DNA of 64,000 nucleotides from Arthrobacter sp. StoSoilB19 (GCF_019977275.1 NZ_AP024650.1:4030001-4094000); one strand, 5' to 3'; positions 31,744 to 41,172 are shown, counted from the first letter of the stretch. Notes: a model not told the origin generated them from the letters alone. Translations and numbers: made by a program.

Positions 31744-34374
31744 CTATCTCCTGCCCTGGTGTTCGTCCAGCAGCCGGGCACAGCGGATGAAACCCAGGTG
31801 CGAGTAGGCCTGCGGATGGTTGCCCAGGTGGGTCTCGGTGCCGGGGTCGTATTCCTCGGGGAGCAGCCCGGTGGGGCCGAAAAGGTTCACCAGCTGGTCA
31901 AACAGGTCCCAGGCCTCATCGATGCGGCCCACGGCCACGTACGCCTCGATCAGCCAGGTGGTGCAGATGTGGAACCCGCCCTCCAGGCCCGGCAGCCCGT
32001 CGTCGTACCTGTAGCGGAAGACCGTTGGCCCCACCCGCAGCTCCCGCTCCACGGCGGTGACGGTGTCCAGGAAACGCTGGTCCGTGACGTCCAGCAGGCC
32101 GGAGAGACCGATGTGAAGGACGGCGGCATCCAGGTCCGGGCTGTCGTAGGCAACAGTGTAGGACTTCGCGGACTCGTCCCAGCCCTCACGGAGCACTTCC
32201 GCACGGATCGTGGCTGCCGCCGGCGCCCAGGCCGGGTCCGGCTCCCGGCCGTGCCGCGCCGCGGTCCGCAGCGCGCGGTCCAGGGTCACCCAGCACATCA
32301 CCTTTGAATACACGTGATGCCGTGCCGCCCGCCGGGCTTCCCAGATCCCGTGGTCCGGCTCATGCCAGCGGGCCAGGACCGCCGAGGCCATCTGGATCAT
32401 CAGCTCCCAGTAGTCGTCGGCGAGCGCGCCCTCGCGTTCACTCAGCGAGTGGATGAGTTCGGCCACCGGCCCAAAGACGTCCAGCTGGACCTGGTGGTCC
32501 GCCGCGTTTCCGATCCGCACCGGACGCGAGCCCGCGTACCCGGGAAGGCTGTCGACCACGGCTTCCGTGGACAGCGGCGCGCCCGTCACCGAGTAAAGGG
32601 GGTGCAGCCATTCGGGGCCGGGTGCGTGTTCGAGGATCCGGCCCAGCCAGCCCAGGAATCCGGCTGCCTCCGCCGTGGAGCCCAGGTCCACCAGCGCATT
32701 GACGGTCATGGAGGCATCCCGCAGCCAGCAGTACCGGTAATCCCAGTTCCTGGTCCCGCCGATTCCCTCGGGCAGGGAAGTTGTGGGGGCCGCGAGTACG
32801 GCGCCCGTGGGTTCATGCACCAGGGCGCGGAGCACCAGCGCCGACCGCCGTACCAGCGAGGGCTTGACCGATGGCAGGGAAAGGTTCTGCACCCACTGCC
32901 GGCTATGGAGCGCCACCCGGGCCCGCCGTTCCGTCTCCCCGCCGGGGTCCGCGGACTGCGGTTCGGTGTCCCCGCAGCGGAGGTTGAGTACCACGGGCCC
33001 GTCCTGGAGGTTGACGGATGCCGTTGCCGTGGCATGGCGGCCGTCCGAGGTGATGCTGAACGCGGCGCCCGGCGCGAACAGGATGATGGGCTCCGAGGTG
33101 CCCAGCACATGCAGTTCCCCGCCCCGCGCCTCCATGCTGAACGGGGCGTTGGCGTAGTCCGGCCGCGGAGCAAACGTGATCCTGGCTGCGCCGTGGCCCG
33201 TCAGCACCCGGACCAGGCTGGTGATGCCTTCCGGTGCGGGCTCCAGGTAGTCGGTGACCGTGACGTCCGCCCAGCGGGTTTCGACAATCATGGTGCTGTC
33301 CACGTAGCGCTGTCCCAGCACCTGGGAGGCTTTGACCGGTTCCACCGAGAAGTGCCCGGCGGCATCGCCGCCCAAAATGTGGGCGAACAGTGAACCGGAG
33401 TCCGGCAGGGGGTGGCTCATCCAGCAGATCTTCGCGTCGGGCGTCAGCAGCGCGGTGGAGGAGCCGTTGCCGATCATCGAGTGGCGTTCAAGGCCAACCG
33501 CGTCCTCCCCGAACAGCCACGCCCGCCGCAGTTCGAAGAGGAACGCCAGGACGCGGGCGAAGGATTGGGGGTCGCGGAGGCGGTGCGGTGCTGCCGTCTC
33601 GCCCGGGCCCACGTGCAGCCCGAGGTCGGGCCCGCGCAGGGTGGCGATGGCCAGTTCGTCGCTGGCGGCGTCCCCGGCGAACATGGCCGCGCTGGCCCCC
33701 AGCCGGGACCTGAGGGTCTCCAAGGCCTCGCCCTTGGACGGTTCCACCACGGACAGGTCCAGCACGGAGCCGTCCACAATGAAGAACAGCCCGTGGGCAG
33801 CAGCGATCTGCCGGGAAATTTCCGTCACGGTCGCCACCACGTCCGGCCGGGCCGGCCGGGTGTGCACCGAAACTGCCACCGGTTTGCGTTCGATCCAGAT
33901 GCCCTCGTGGAAGCCGACGGCCTCGTTGAGGGCGGCATTGACCTTTTGCAGGACGGACTCGGTGGCCAGGGTCTGCGCGTGGGCGAACCCCATGTCCGCT
34001 TCGGCGCCGTGCGAACCGATGAGGTGCACCTCCGCGGGCAGCCGTGACACCGCTGCCAGGTCACGCAGTGAGCGGCCCGAGATGATCGCCGCATGGGTAT
34101 TGGGCAGCGCTGCCAGCGCACGAAGCGCAATGGCCGCGCTGCCCAGCGGGAGCGTCTCGGTGGAAATGCCTTCGGCGTCGCACAGCGTTCCGCCGTAATT
34201 GCAGGCCACCAGGAGGCTGGGGACGCGGGCCAGCACCTTGAGTTCCGTGAGCAGGGCGGGGGTCAGCCCGTTGTCCGCCGCATCGGACTGGATGAAGGCG
34301 CGCAGCATGTCCAGCGGAAGGGACCGTGTGAGCAGCGCGGAATCCGCCACGCTCTGGTTCAATGGCGTCGGCAT
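31744..34374 (-). CDS. Fused degenerate trehalose-phosphatase (OtsB-like) and GH15 glucoamylase/trehalase-like protein
   Basis: An 876-residue protein. Residues 45-275 are an OtsB-type HAD domain; I-S-G-R and the late G-D-A-A-S-D-E motif are present, but motif I is N59-Y-G-G-T-L where active phosphatases have D-x-D-G-T, so both catalytic aspartates are replaced. Residues 290-876 are a GH15 (alpha,alpha-barrel) domain with N-W-D-Y-R-Y-C-W-L-R-D-A-S near 541 and L-L-P-E-E-Y-D-P near 840, the latter carrying the expected catalytic glutamate. The GH15 half may hydrolyse trehalose or short glucans while the HAD half binds without cleaving. AAAGGGG lies 8 bases before the ATG. Confidence 0.88.
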   Translation of the reverse strand: MPTPLNQSVADSALLTRSLPLDMLRAFIQSDAADNGLTPALLTELKVLARVPSLLVACNYGGTLCDAEGISTETLPLGSAAIALRALAALPNTHAAIISGRSLRDLAAVSRLPAEVHLIGSHGAEADMGFAHAQTLATESVLQKVNAALNEAVGFHEGIWIERKPVAVSVHTRPARPDVVATVTEISRQIAAAHGLFFIVDGSVLDLSVVEPSKGEALETLRSRLGASAAMFAGDAASDELAIATLRGPDLGLHVGPGETAAPHRLRDPQSFARVLAFLFELRRAWLFGEDAVGLERHSMIGNGSSTALLTPDAKICWMSHPLPDSGSLFAHILGGDAAGHFSVEPVKASQVLGQRYVDSTMIVETRWADVTVTDYLEPAPEGITSLVRVLTGHGAARITFAPRPDYANAPFSMEARGGELHVLGTSEPIILFAPGAAFSITSDGRHATATASVNLQDGPVVLNLRCGDTEPQSADPGGETERRARVALHSRQWVQNLSLPSVKPSLVRRSALVLRALVHEPTGAVLAAPTTSLPEGIGGTRNWDYRYCWLRDASMTVNALVDLGSTAEAAGFLGWLGRILEHAPGPEWLHPLYSVTGAPLSTEAVVDSLPGYAGSRPVRIGNAADHQVQLDVFGPVAELIHSLSEREGALADDYWELMIQMASAVLARWHEPDHGIWEARRAARHHVYSKVMCWVTLDRALRTAARHGREPDPAWAPAAATIRAEVLREGWDESAKSYTVAYDSPDLDAAVLHIGLSGLLDVTDQRFLDTVTAVERELRVGPTVFRYRYDDGLPGLEGGFHICTTWLIEAYVAVGRIDEAWDLFDQLVNLFGPTGLLPEEYDPGTETHLGNHPQAYSHLGFIRCARLLDEHQGRR

Positions 34375-34592
34375 CCAAAACCCCTTTGAGGCAGGGCCAG
34401 GCCGGGAACACAGCCGCACGGACGGTCCGCGGGCTACCGGTTGGCGCCCCGGGGTTCCGGGTGGATGACCCGGGGCACATCCCATCCTCAGCCCGGGCAG
34501 TTACCCCCGGAAGTCCCCTTCATTGCGTATGTGTAAAAGTCCGACCGGCCGAGTGGCGTTGCATGTTGCGCACCGCCGGCAAACCACAGCGG

Positions 34593-35582
34593 CTACACCC
34601 GGACCAGCCCGGCCGCCTCGGCCAGGAGTTCCACGGACCGCAGGCGCGCCTCCGTCCCCGGGCTCTGGTGCGCCACGATGAGTTCGTCTGCATCGGCGTG
34701 CTTTCCAAAGCTGTCCAGGTAGTCAATGACGACGTCGGGCGTCCCCACTGCGGAGTACGTCATCATTTGTGCCATGTGGCGTCCCTGCGGCGAGTCCAGG
34801 ATCATGTCCGCCTCGTCGTCGGTGAATTCGCGGCCGCCGCCGAAGAACAGGGAGACGCGGGCGCGCTTGGTGGCCTGGAACATGGCCTGCGCCTCGGACG
34901 CGGAGTCGGCGGCGATGACGTTGACGCCGGCGATCACGTGCGGCGCGTCCAGCTGGGCGGACGGCTTGAACTCGCTGCGGTAGATGGCCACCGCGTCCTG
35001 CAAAGCGGCGGGGGCGAAGTGCGAGGCGAAGGCGTAGGGCAGGCCCAGCTGCGCGGCCAGGCGGGCGCCGAACAGGGACGACCCCAGGATGTACAGCGGC
35101 ACGTTGGTCCCCTTGCCCGGGGTGGCCTCGACGCCCTCGATGCGGGTGGGGCCGGTCAGGTAGCCCTGCAGTTCAAGGACGTCCTGCGGGAAGCTGTCCG
35201 CGGACATCGGGTCCCGGCGCAGCGCCCGCATGGTGTTCTGGTCACTGCCCGGGGCCCGGCCCAGGCCCAGGTCGATCCGTCCGGGGTGCAGCGTTTCCAG
35301 GGTGCCGAACTGCTCTGCGATGGTCAGCGGGGAATGGTTGGGCAGCATGACGCCGCCGGCGCCCAGCCGGATGCTTTCGGTGTGCGCCGCCACGTGGGCG
35401 ATCAGCACGCTGGTGGCGGAGGAGGCGATGGAGGACATGTTGTGGTGCTCGGCGTACCAGACGCGCCGGTAGCCAAGCTTCTCGGCGTCCTGCGCCATGG
35501 CCACGCTGCCTGCGAAACTCTCCGCCGCCGTCTGGCCTTTGCCGATGGTTGCCAGGTCAAGGATGGAGAGGGGAAGAGTCAC
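34593..35582 (-). CDS. LLM-class flavin-dependent oxidoreductase (luciferase-like)
   Basis: A 329-residue TIM-barrel protein of the bacterial luciferase-like family. It has the N-terminal L-D-L-A-T-I-G-K-G-Q, then R-V-W-Y-A-E-H-H-N-M-S-S-I-A-S-S-A-T-S-V-L-I, G-A-G-G-V-M-L-P-N-H-S-P-L, E-Q-F-G-T-L-E-T-L-H-P-G-R-I-D-L-G-L-G-R-A-P-G-S-D and the C-terminal V-G-T-P-D-V-V segment. Such enzymes use FMN or F420; the substrate is unknown. The GTG at 35582 starts right at the first barrel strand; AAAGG lies 12 bases upstream. An ATG at 35651 would add 23 residues without a good ribosome site. It diverges from the aldo/keto reductase. Confidence 0.86.
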   Translation of the reverse strand: MTLPLSILDLATIGKGQTAAESFAGSVAMAQDAEKLGYRRVWYAEHHNMSSIASSATSVLIAHVAAHTESIRLGAGGVMLPNHSPLTIAEQFGTLETLHPGRIDLGLGRAPGSDQNTMRALRRDPMSADSFPQDVLELQGYLTGPTRIEGVEATPGKGTNVPLYILGSSLFGARLAAQLGLPYAFASHFAPAALQDAVAIYRSEFKPSAQLDAPHVIAGVNVIAADSASEAQAMFQATKRARVSLFFGGGREFTDDEADMILDSPQGRHMAQMMTYSAVGTPDVVIDYLDSFGKHADADELIVAHQSPGTEARLRSVELLAEAAGLVRV

Positions 35583-35722
35583 GTCAGGTGCCGGCCTTTC
35601 AAAATGTTTCGTAGGGGGTGCCGGCCGGATGGCGGCGGGCACGTGATGCATAACGACGGCGGGCCCCGCCTTATTTCTGTGAGCTGGGGAATACTCAGCA
35701 TACTGATGAGGTTGCCGCCCCT

Positions 35723-36595
35723 ATGAGCCATGATTCAACGAAGCAGCTGGAACTGTCCGCAACGATCGACCTCAAGGACCTGGGAACCGTGCACCGGCTG
35801 GGTTTTGGTGCCATGCGCATTGTGGGTGACGGCGTCTGGGGTGAGCCCGCAGACCGGCAGGCCGCCGTGGCCGTGGTGCGCCGCGCCGTCGAACTCGGCG
35901 TGGATTTCATTGACACCGCCGACTCGTACGGCCCCAACATCAGCGAGGAAATCATTGCCGAGGCCCTCCACCCCTACAAGGAGGGGCTGAAGATCGCCAC
36001 GAAGGTGGGCTTCACACGCACGGGGCCCAACAAATGGGTTCCCGTTGGCCGGCCGGAATACCTGCGCCAGCAGACGGAACTGAGCCTGCGCAAGCTGAAG
36101 GTGGACACACTGGACCTGCTGCAGCTGCACCGCATCGATCCCAAGGTGGACGCCGAGGAGCAGTTCGGCGTGCTGCGGGAGCTCCAGGACGAAGGCAAGG
36201 TCCGCGCCCTGGGCCTGTCCCAGGTGGGCGTGGCCGAACTCGAAGCCGCCGGAAAGCACTTCACGGTGTCCACCGTCCAGAACCGCTACAACCTGACGGA
36301 CCGCAGCTCCGAGGACGTGCTGCGCTACTCCGAGGAGAACGGAATCGGATTCATCCCGTGGGCGCCGATCTCCGCCGGCGAGCTCGCCCGGCCCGGCGGA
36401 CCGCTGGATGAGGCCGCCAAGCGCCTTGGCGCCACCACCTCCCAGGTGGCCCTGGCCTGGCTGCTGCGCCGCTCCCCCGTGATGATGCCCATCCCCGGCA
36501 CCGGCTCCGTGCAGCACCTCGAAGAGAACATGGCCGCCGCAGGCATCACGCTCGATGACGATACGTACGCGGAGCTTGAAGCGGCCGGCAAGTAG
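35723..36595 (+). CDS. Aldo/keto reductase
   Basis: A 290-residue NADPH-dependent reductase barrel. The catalytic tetrad is visible as D and Y in F-I-D-T-A-D-S-Y-G, K in I-A-T-K-V-G, and H in L-L-Q-L-H-R-I-D. The cofactor site is S-Q-V-G near the middle and I-P-G-T-G-S-V-Q-H-L-E-E-N near the end. The gene is 24 bases ahead of a DJ-1/PfpI amidotransferase-like gene, probably one transcript, suggesting detoxification of reactive aldehydes. It diverges from the LLM oxidoreductase across a 140-base gap. Confidence 0.93.
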   Translation: MSHDSTKQLELSATIDLKDLGTVHRLGFGAMRIVGDGVWGEPADRQAAVAVVRRAVELGVDFIDTADSYGPNISEEIIAEALHPYKEGLKIATKVGFTRTGPNKWVPVGRPEYLRQQTELSLRKLKVDTLDLLQLHRIDPKVDAEEQFGVLRELQDEGKVRALGLSQVGVAELEAAGKHFTVSTVQNRYNLTDRSSEDVLRYSEENGIGFIPWAPISAGELARPGGPLDEAAKRLGATTSQVALAWLLRRSPVMMPIPGTGSVQHLEENMAAAGITLDDDTYAELEAAGK

Positions 36596-36619
36596 AGCAT
36601 CAGAGACAGGAGAAACACC

Positions 36620-37318
36620 ATGGCAAACATTTTGATGGTCGTCTCGGCCGCGGATTCCCTCACCATGAAGGACGGCAGCGAGCACCCCACCGGCTACTGG
36701 GCAGAGGAACTGGTGGTGGCCCACCAGACCCTGACGCAGGCCGGCAACACCGTCCACGTCGCAACCCCCGGCGGCCGGAAGCCCACCGTGGACCAAGTCA
36801 GCCTGGCTGCCGAATCGGCCGGTGGCGAGGACCGGGCACAGGGCTTCCGGGACTACCTGGAAAAGATCGACGGCGAGCTGGCGCACCCGCTGGTGCTGGC
36901 CGACGTCGACGCCGCAGCGTATGACGCCGTGGTGATGCCCGGCGGCCACGGCCCCATGGCGGACCTGTACCAGGACGCCGACCTGGGACGCCTGCTGGTG
37001 TCAGCCAACAGGGACGGCAAGATCATTGCGCCGTTCTGCCACGGTCCGGCGGGGCTGCTGAGTGCAACGGACGACGACGGCGGGTTCGCTTTCAAGGGCC
37101 GGCGTTTGACGGTCTTCACCAACGAGGAGGAGCTGGGCGGCGGGACCGGGGAGAACACCCCGTGGCTGGTGGAGGATGCGCTGAAGGAGAAGGGCGCGGT
37201 GATCGAAAACGGTGCCGCCTGGTCCTCCAACGTGGTCCGCGACGGCAGCCTCATCACCGGGCAGAACCCGCAGTCCAGCGAGGACGTGGCCAAGGAAGTC
37301 CTGGCTGCACTGAGCTAG
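36620..37318 (+). CDS. DJ-1/PfpI-family type 1 glutamine amidotransferase-like protein (Hsp31-like)
   Basis: A 232-residue class I amidotransferase-like protein. The likely nucleophile is Cys140 in A-P-F-C-H-G-P-A-G-L-L, with the upstream P-G-G-H-G-P-M strand and T-G-Y-W-A-E-E (conserved Glu) near the N-terminus. That combination matches Hsp31-type glyoxalase III/deglycase proteins. ACAGGAG lies 7 bases before the ATG. Its position after the aldo/keto reductase fits methylglyoxal or aldehyde defence. Activity is inferred from family. Confidence 0.9.
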   Translation: MANILMVVSAADSLTMKDGSEHPTGYWAEELVVAHQTLTQAGNTVHVATPGGRKPTVDQVSLAAESAGGEDRAQGFRDYLEKIDGELAHPLVLADVDAAAYDAVVMPGGHGPMADLYQDADLGRLLVSANRDGKIIAPFCHGPAGLLSATDDDGGFAFKGRRLTVFTNEEELGGGTGENTPWLVEDALKEKGAVIENGAAWSSNVVRDGSLITGQNPQSSEDVAKEVLAALS

Positions 37319-37344
37319 TTCAGCAAGCACAAACGGCCATAAAA

Positions 37345-37377
37345 GAGGGGACCAGTTCGCAATGAGCTGGTCCCCTC
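37345..37377. terminator. Bidirectional rho-independent terminator
   Basis: GAGGGGACCAG pairs perfectly with CTGGTCCCCTC (11 bp, 11-base loop). On the plus strand it ends in CTT; on the minus strand it is followed by TTTTATGG, a better T-run. It separates the PfpI gene from the convergent coiled-coil gene. Confidence 0.85.
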
Positions 37378-37423
37378 CTTGCGGCGCGCGTCATTGGGCG
37401 CCGGCCTTCAGACGACCCCCTGG

Positions 37424-39757
37424 TCAGACGGCGCAGCCCCCGTTCCCGATCGTGGGATCGATGGCCATGATCTGCTTCTGGATGTCCGCCAGTTGGGTTT
37501 GCAGGCTGGCTACCAGGAGTTTCTGCACCTTGATCGGATCCGCGTAGTTCCCCTTCTTGGCTTGGAGGGCCCGAAGAGTGTCCTGGGCAGCGGTAACCTG
37601 GGCGTCCACCGTGCTCAGCTGGCTTTGGAGGGCTGCGAGGTTTGCTTCCGCCGCGCTGATCTCCCCGTTGAGACTGCTGAGCTGGTCCAGTAAAGGCTTG
37701 ACCCGGCCCTGCAGGTCAAGAACGTTGGCTTCGGCTTCGGCGATCTGGGCATTGAGCGACGAAATCCGGGCCACCAGGTCGTCCCCGATCTTGTTGAGCG
37801 ATGCGATCTCCGCCGTTTTGGTGCCAACCGCGGTGTTTGCGGCGTCCAGGGTGGCCTGCAGTGCCGGAAGCTGAGCCTGAAGCGCTGAAATCTCAGCGTT
37901 CTTGCCGTCCACCGCGCCGTTGGCCGCCGCCAGAACATCCTTTGCCTGGGTCAAGGTGCCATTCAACCCGTCGAGGATTGCCCGCTGGTCTGTGATGGCC
38001 TGTTGGGCCTGCGCCACGTTTTCGGTGAGGGTGGGCAGGGCCGCTTCGAGGCCCGCCACCACCTGCTGCTGGGCCGTCACCGCGTCAGCAGCATCCTTCG
38101 CTGCCTGCTCCAGGGCCGGAAGCTGGCCCTGCAGGGTGGTGAGCTCCCCCTGTTTGGTGGTGACAGCCGCGTTGGCTTGGTTCACGGCATCCTGGAGTGC
38201 CGGCACCTGGGCCTTAAGGGTGGCAATGTCGTTCTGTTTTGCCGTCACCGCTGCATTCGCTGCATCCAGTGCTGCCTGCAGCGGCGCAGCGTTCTGCTGC
38301 AGGGTGCTGCTTTCCTGCTGCTTGGCCAGCAGCTGGGAGTTCAGGCTGTCCACCTGCTTTTGGAGGGTAGCCAGGTCGCCCTGAAGGCCGGAGATGGTGG
38401 CGCTCTTATCGGCGATCTGGCTGTTCACGCCATTCAACTGGACCTGGAGGCCATCGCGTTGGGCCTGGAGAGTTCGTTTCTTGATGGAATTTCCATTGAT
38501 GGCGGCAATTTGACTGTCCAGGTCAGCGATCTGCCTCGTGAGATCGGCCTGCTGTGTCTGCAGTGCAGTCAGGTCGTTCTGGGCTTGGGCCAGCTCGGTC
38601 TGCTTCGAGGCGATCTGGCTGTTCACCGTGGCAATCTGGCCCTGGAGGCTGGTGATGCCGGCATTAACCGCGGCAATCTTGGCGGTGTTGTCGCTGACAG
38701 CCTTTGCTGCGGCCGCCGCATTGGTCTGGAGGGTCTGCAGGTCCGTCTGGGCTTTGGCGATCTCGGCGTTCTTGGCATCGAGGGCCGCCTTGGCAGTGGT
38801 GGCTGTGGACTGCAGGGTAGTGAGCTCGGCCTGTGCCGTCGCGATCTGGTCCTTTTTACCGGTGACGGCAGCGTTGGCGGCTGCAGCGGTTTCCTGCAGC
38901 CCGGCCAGTGTCGCCTTCGCAGTATCCACCTTGTCCTGTTGGGCCTGCAGCTCTGCTGCCGCAGTGTTTCCGGCTGCCACCAGCGCGTTCAGCTGGGTTT
39001 CGGCGTTGGCGACGGCCTGCTGCGCATCGTCCACGGCAGCGGCGGCCTGCAGCGCCTGCGCGGCCAGGGCTGTCAACTGATCTTGGGCCTGCTGGATCTG
39101 GATTTCCTTGGTGGCCAGGTCAGAGGCTGCCTGGTCCGCGGCCTGCTGCAGCGCGGAGAGCTCCGTCTGGGCGGCTGCGATGGCCTGGCTGTTGGCCACC
39201 AGGGCTGCTGCCACCTGGTCGGCCTGGGCCTGAAGGTCCGCGGAGGCGGCCTTTGCAGTTGCCAGTTCCTCCTGCAGCGGTGCCAGCTGGCTCTCCACGT
39301 CTGCCTTCTTGCCCTGAAGGTCGGTGATGGCCGTTTTCGCCGCCGCTACCTGCGTGGTGAGGCCTTCCTGCTCAGCGGTCACCTTGTCCAGTTCTGCCTG
39401 CGCTGCCGTTGCCTGGCTGTCCAGCTGCGTCTCCTGGGCAGCGAGGTCAGCCAGCGCCTTCTCCGCGTCGGCTTTCTGCGCTGCCAAGGCATCCGCCTGG
39501 GCCTGCAGTTTGGCCTTGTCGGCCTGCAAGGCAGCGATCGCGTCGGCGTTCTTCTTGGCGGCTGCTTTAAGAAGGTTCTCCTGGACGGCGCCACGGTGCG
39601 CCAGCTGGTTGACCACGCCGTTGCACATGCCGGTGCTGGAGGTTGTAGCGGCAACGGCAGGCTGGACCAGAACCATGCTGGTGGTGAGCAGCCCGGGCAG
39701 GACAACGGCGGCGGCCAGGCGCCGGGAAAGGGGGGACTTGGACGGGGAAGTGCGCAT
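37424..39757 (-). CDS. Secreted long coiled-coil protein
   Basis: A 777-residue exported protein. Residues 1-37 are a signal peptide (R-R-L-A-A-A-V-V-L-P-G-L-L then A-V-A-A). From about residue 60 to 760 the chain is almost unbroken coiled coil rich in Ala, Gln, Lys, Asp and Leu, with heptads such as L-Q-A-Q-A-D and I-A-A-L-Q-A-D repeated with variation. The mature protein has just two cysteines, one near the start (M-C-N-G) and one in the last four residues (G-G-C-A-V). No anchor or catalytic domain is seen. AGGAG lies 6 bases before the ATG. It may be a wall-associated spacer or scaffold; function unknown. Confidence 0.85.
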   Translation of the reverse strand: MRTSPSKSPLSRRLAAAVVLPGLLTTSMVLVQPAVAATTSSTGMCNGVVNQLAHRGAVQENLLKAAAKKNADAIAALQADKAKLQAQADALAAQKADAEKALADLAAQETQLDSQATAAQAELDKVTAEQEGLTTQVAAAKTAITDLQGKKADVESQLAPLQEELATAKAASADLQAQADQVAAALVANSQAIAAAQTELSALQQAADQAASDLATKEIQIQQAQDQLTALAAQALQAAAAVDDAQQAVANAETQLNALVAAGNTAAAELQAQQDKVDTAKATLAGLQETAAAANAAVTGKKDQIATAQAELTTLQSTATTAKAALDAKNAEIAKAQTDLQTLQTNAAAAAKAVSDNTAKIAAVNAGITSLQGQIATVNSQIASKQTELAQAQNDLTALQTQQADLTRQIADLDSQIAAINGNSIKKRTLQAQRDGLQVQLNGVNSQIADKSATISGLQGDLATLQKQVDSLNSQLLAKQQESSTLQQNAAPLQAALDAANAAVTAKQNDIATLKAQVPALQDAVNQANAAVTTKQGELTTLQGQLPALEQAAKDAADAVTAQQQVVAGLEAALPTLTENVAQAQQAITDQRAILDGLNGTLTQAKDVLAAANGAVDGKNAEISALQAQLPALQATLDAANTAVGTKTAEIASLNKIGDDLVARISSLNAQIAEAEANVLDLQGRVKPLLDQLSSLNGEISAAEANLAALQSQLSTVDAQVTAAQDTLRALQAKKGNYADPIKVQKLLVASLQTQLADIQKQIMAIDPTIGNGGCAV

Positions 39758-40079
39758 GCGAGCTCCTGTTGAGACCATTGCGGCGGCCAACTCTGGCCGC
39801 CTCATGGCCCAACCGTAGAGTCCGCCATAGGCGGAGAACACGCGTAGTCACCACCTGTCTTTTCCGGCCGGGTACTCGTTTTCTGATGGATCTGTGACGC
39901 GCCATGGGGGTAGTGGCCCGGGCTGGGCTGAAATGTGACCGCCGCGGTCCTCCGGTTAACCGCCGTTACTTCCTGTATCCCAGCGTTTCGGCGGCTTTGA
40001 TTCGCTGTCGGCGGCTGCCGGATAGTTGCTGCAACGCGCACATTCCGTTGCATCTCCACCCCCTTTCCAAGGAGGAATC
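39758..40079. other. Intergenic region upstream of the amino-acid-binding lipoprotein
   Basis: About 320 bases without a credible gene, holding the divergent promoters of the coiled-coil and lipoprotein genes. The one clear element is GCAACG at 40031-40036 and its complement CGTTGC at 40046-40051, a 6-bp inverted repeat with a 9-base spacer just ahead of the lipoprotein's ribosome site. Several short GC-rich palindromes occur but nothing else stands out. Confidence 0.5.
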
Positions 40080-41057
40080 ATGGCCATCAAGCCCAAGCCG
40101 GCCGCCGTCGTTGCCCTGGCCGTCTCAGCCCTGCTGGGACTGGCTGCCTGCTCCGATCCCGGCGCCTCGGCGGCGACGGCACCGTCGTCGTCCGCCACCA
40201 ACGCCAGTGGCAAGACCTTCAACCTGTCCCCGGATCAGAACCGCATCACAGCGACCAAAGACCCGTCCGCGGCGGCCCTGGTGCCGGAGGCCATCAAAGC
40301 GGACGGCAAGCTGACCGTAGTGACCACCGGCGGGGCGGCGCCGCTCAGCCTGTTCGCCACGGACAACAAGACCCTGATTGGCAGCGAGGTGGACATCGCC
40401 TACGCGGTGGGCGAGGCGCTGGGCCTGGACGTGGAGGTCCTGCCTGTGGCGTGGGCAGACTGGCCGCTGGGCGTGGAGTCTGCCAAGTACGAGGCCGTGC
40501 TTTCCAACGTGACCGTCACCGAGGCGCGGAAGGAGAAGTTCGATTTCGCCACCTACCGCAATGACCTGCTGGGCTTCTACGCCAAGAGCGATTCCGGCAT
40601 CGGTGAAATCAAGGAAGCCAAGGACGTGGCCGGCAAGAGGATCATCGTGGGCTCCGGCACCAACCAGGAAGCCATCCTGGTGCGCTGGGACGAGGAGAAC
40701 AAGAAGAACGGTTTGGCGCCGGTCCAGTTCCAGTATTACGACGACGACTCCGCCTCGAGTCTGGCCCTTCAGTCAGGACGTGCGGACCTGACGTTCGGCC
40801 CCAACGCGGCTGCCGCCTACAAGGCAGCGCAGGACGGAAAGACGAAGCAGGTGGGCACATTGAACGGCGGCTGGCCGCTGACGGCACAGATCGCCTTCAC
40901 CACCAAGAAGGGCAACGGCCTGGCGGTGGCCGCCCAGGCTGCGCTGAACCACCTGATCGAGGACGGCACCTACGCGAAAATCCTGGACCGCTGGGGCCTC
41001 TCCTCCGAGGCCATCCAGAAGTCCGAGCTGAACCCGGCGGGCCTGCCCAAGAAATAA
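40080..41057 (+). CDS. ABC transporter substrate-binding lipoprotein (polar amino acid type)
   Basis: A 325-residue solute-binding lipoprotein of the SBP_bac_3 family. The lipobox is L-A-A-C near residue 23, followed by a Ser/Ala/Thr-rich linker. The two-lobe fold shows G-S-E-V-D-I-A-Y-A-V-G-E-A-L-G, then F-D-F-A-T-Y-R, V-A-G-K-R-I-I-V-G-S-G-T-N-Q-E, and L-D-R-W-G-L near the end. AAGGAGGA lies 4 bases before the ATG. No permease or ATPase gene is adjacent, so it must pair with a transporter elsewhere. It ends in a clear terminator. Confidence 0.88.
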   Translation: MAIKPKPAAVVALAVSALLGLAACSDPGASAATAPSSSATNASGKTFNLSPDQNRITATKDPSAAALVPEAIKADGKLTVVTTGGAAPLSLFATDNKTLIGSEVDIAYAVGEALGLDVEVLPVAWADWPLGVESAKYEAVLSNVTVTEARKEKFDFATYRNDLLGFYAKSDSGIGEIKEAKDVAGKRIIVGSGTNQEAILVRWDEENKKNGLAPVQFQYYDDDSASSLALQSGRADLTFGPNAAAAYKAAQDGKTKQVGTLNGGWPLTAQIAFTTKKGNGLAVAAQAALNHLIEDGTYAKILDRWGLSSEAIQKSELNPAGLPKK

Positions 41058-41075
41058 GGCAGCCTGCCGACGAAG

Positions 41076-41110
41076 GAATCCCCGCCCTGCCTGCAGCAGG
41101 GCGGGGATTC
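41076..41110 (+). terminator. Rho-independent terminator after the binding lipoprotein
   Basis: GAATCCCCGCCCTGC (41076-41090) pairs perfectly with GCAGGGCGGGGATTC (41096-41110) over 15 bp with a 5-base loop, followed by TTCTGTTT. Confidence 0.9.
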
Positions 41111-41172
41111 TTCTGTTTGAGTGCGGATCCGCGAAAGTGCGCTCCCGGCCGGTTAGGCAATAGTCTGGCCAG

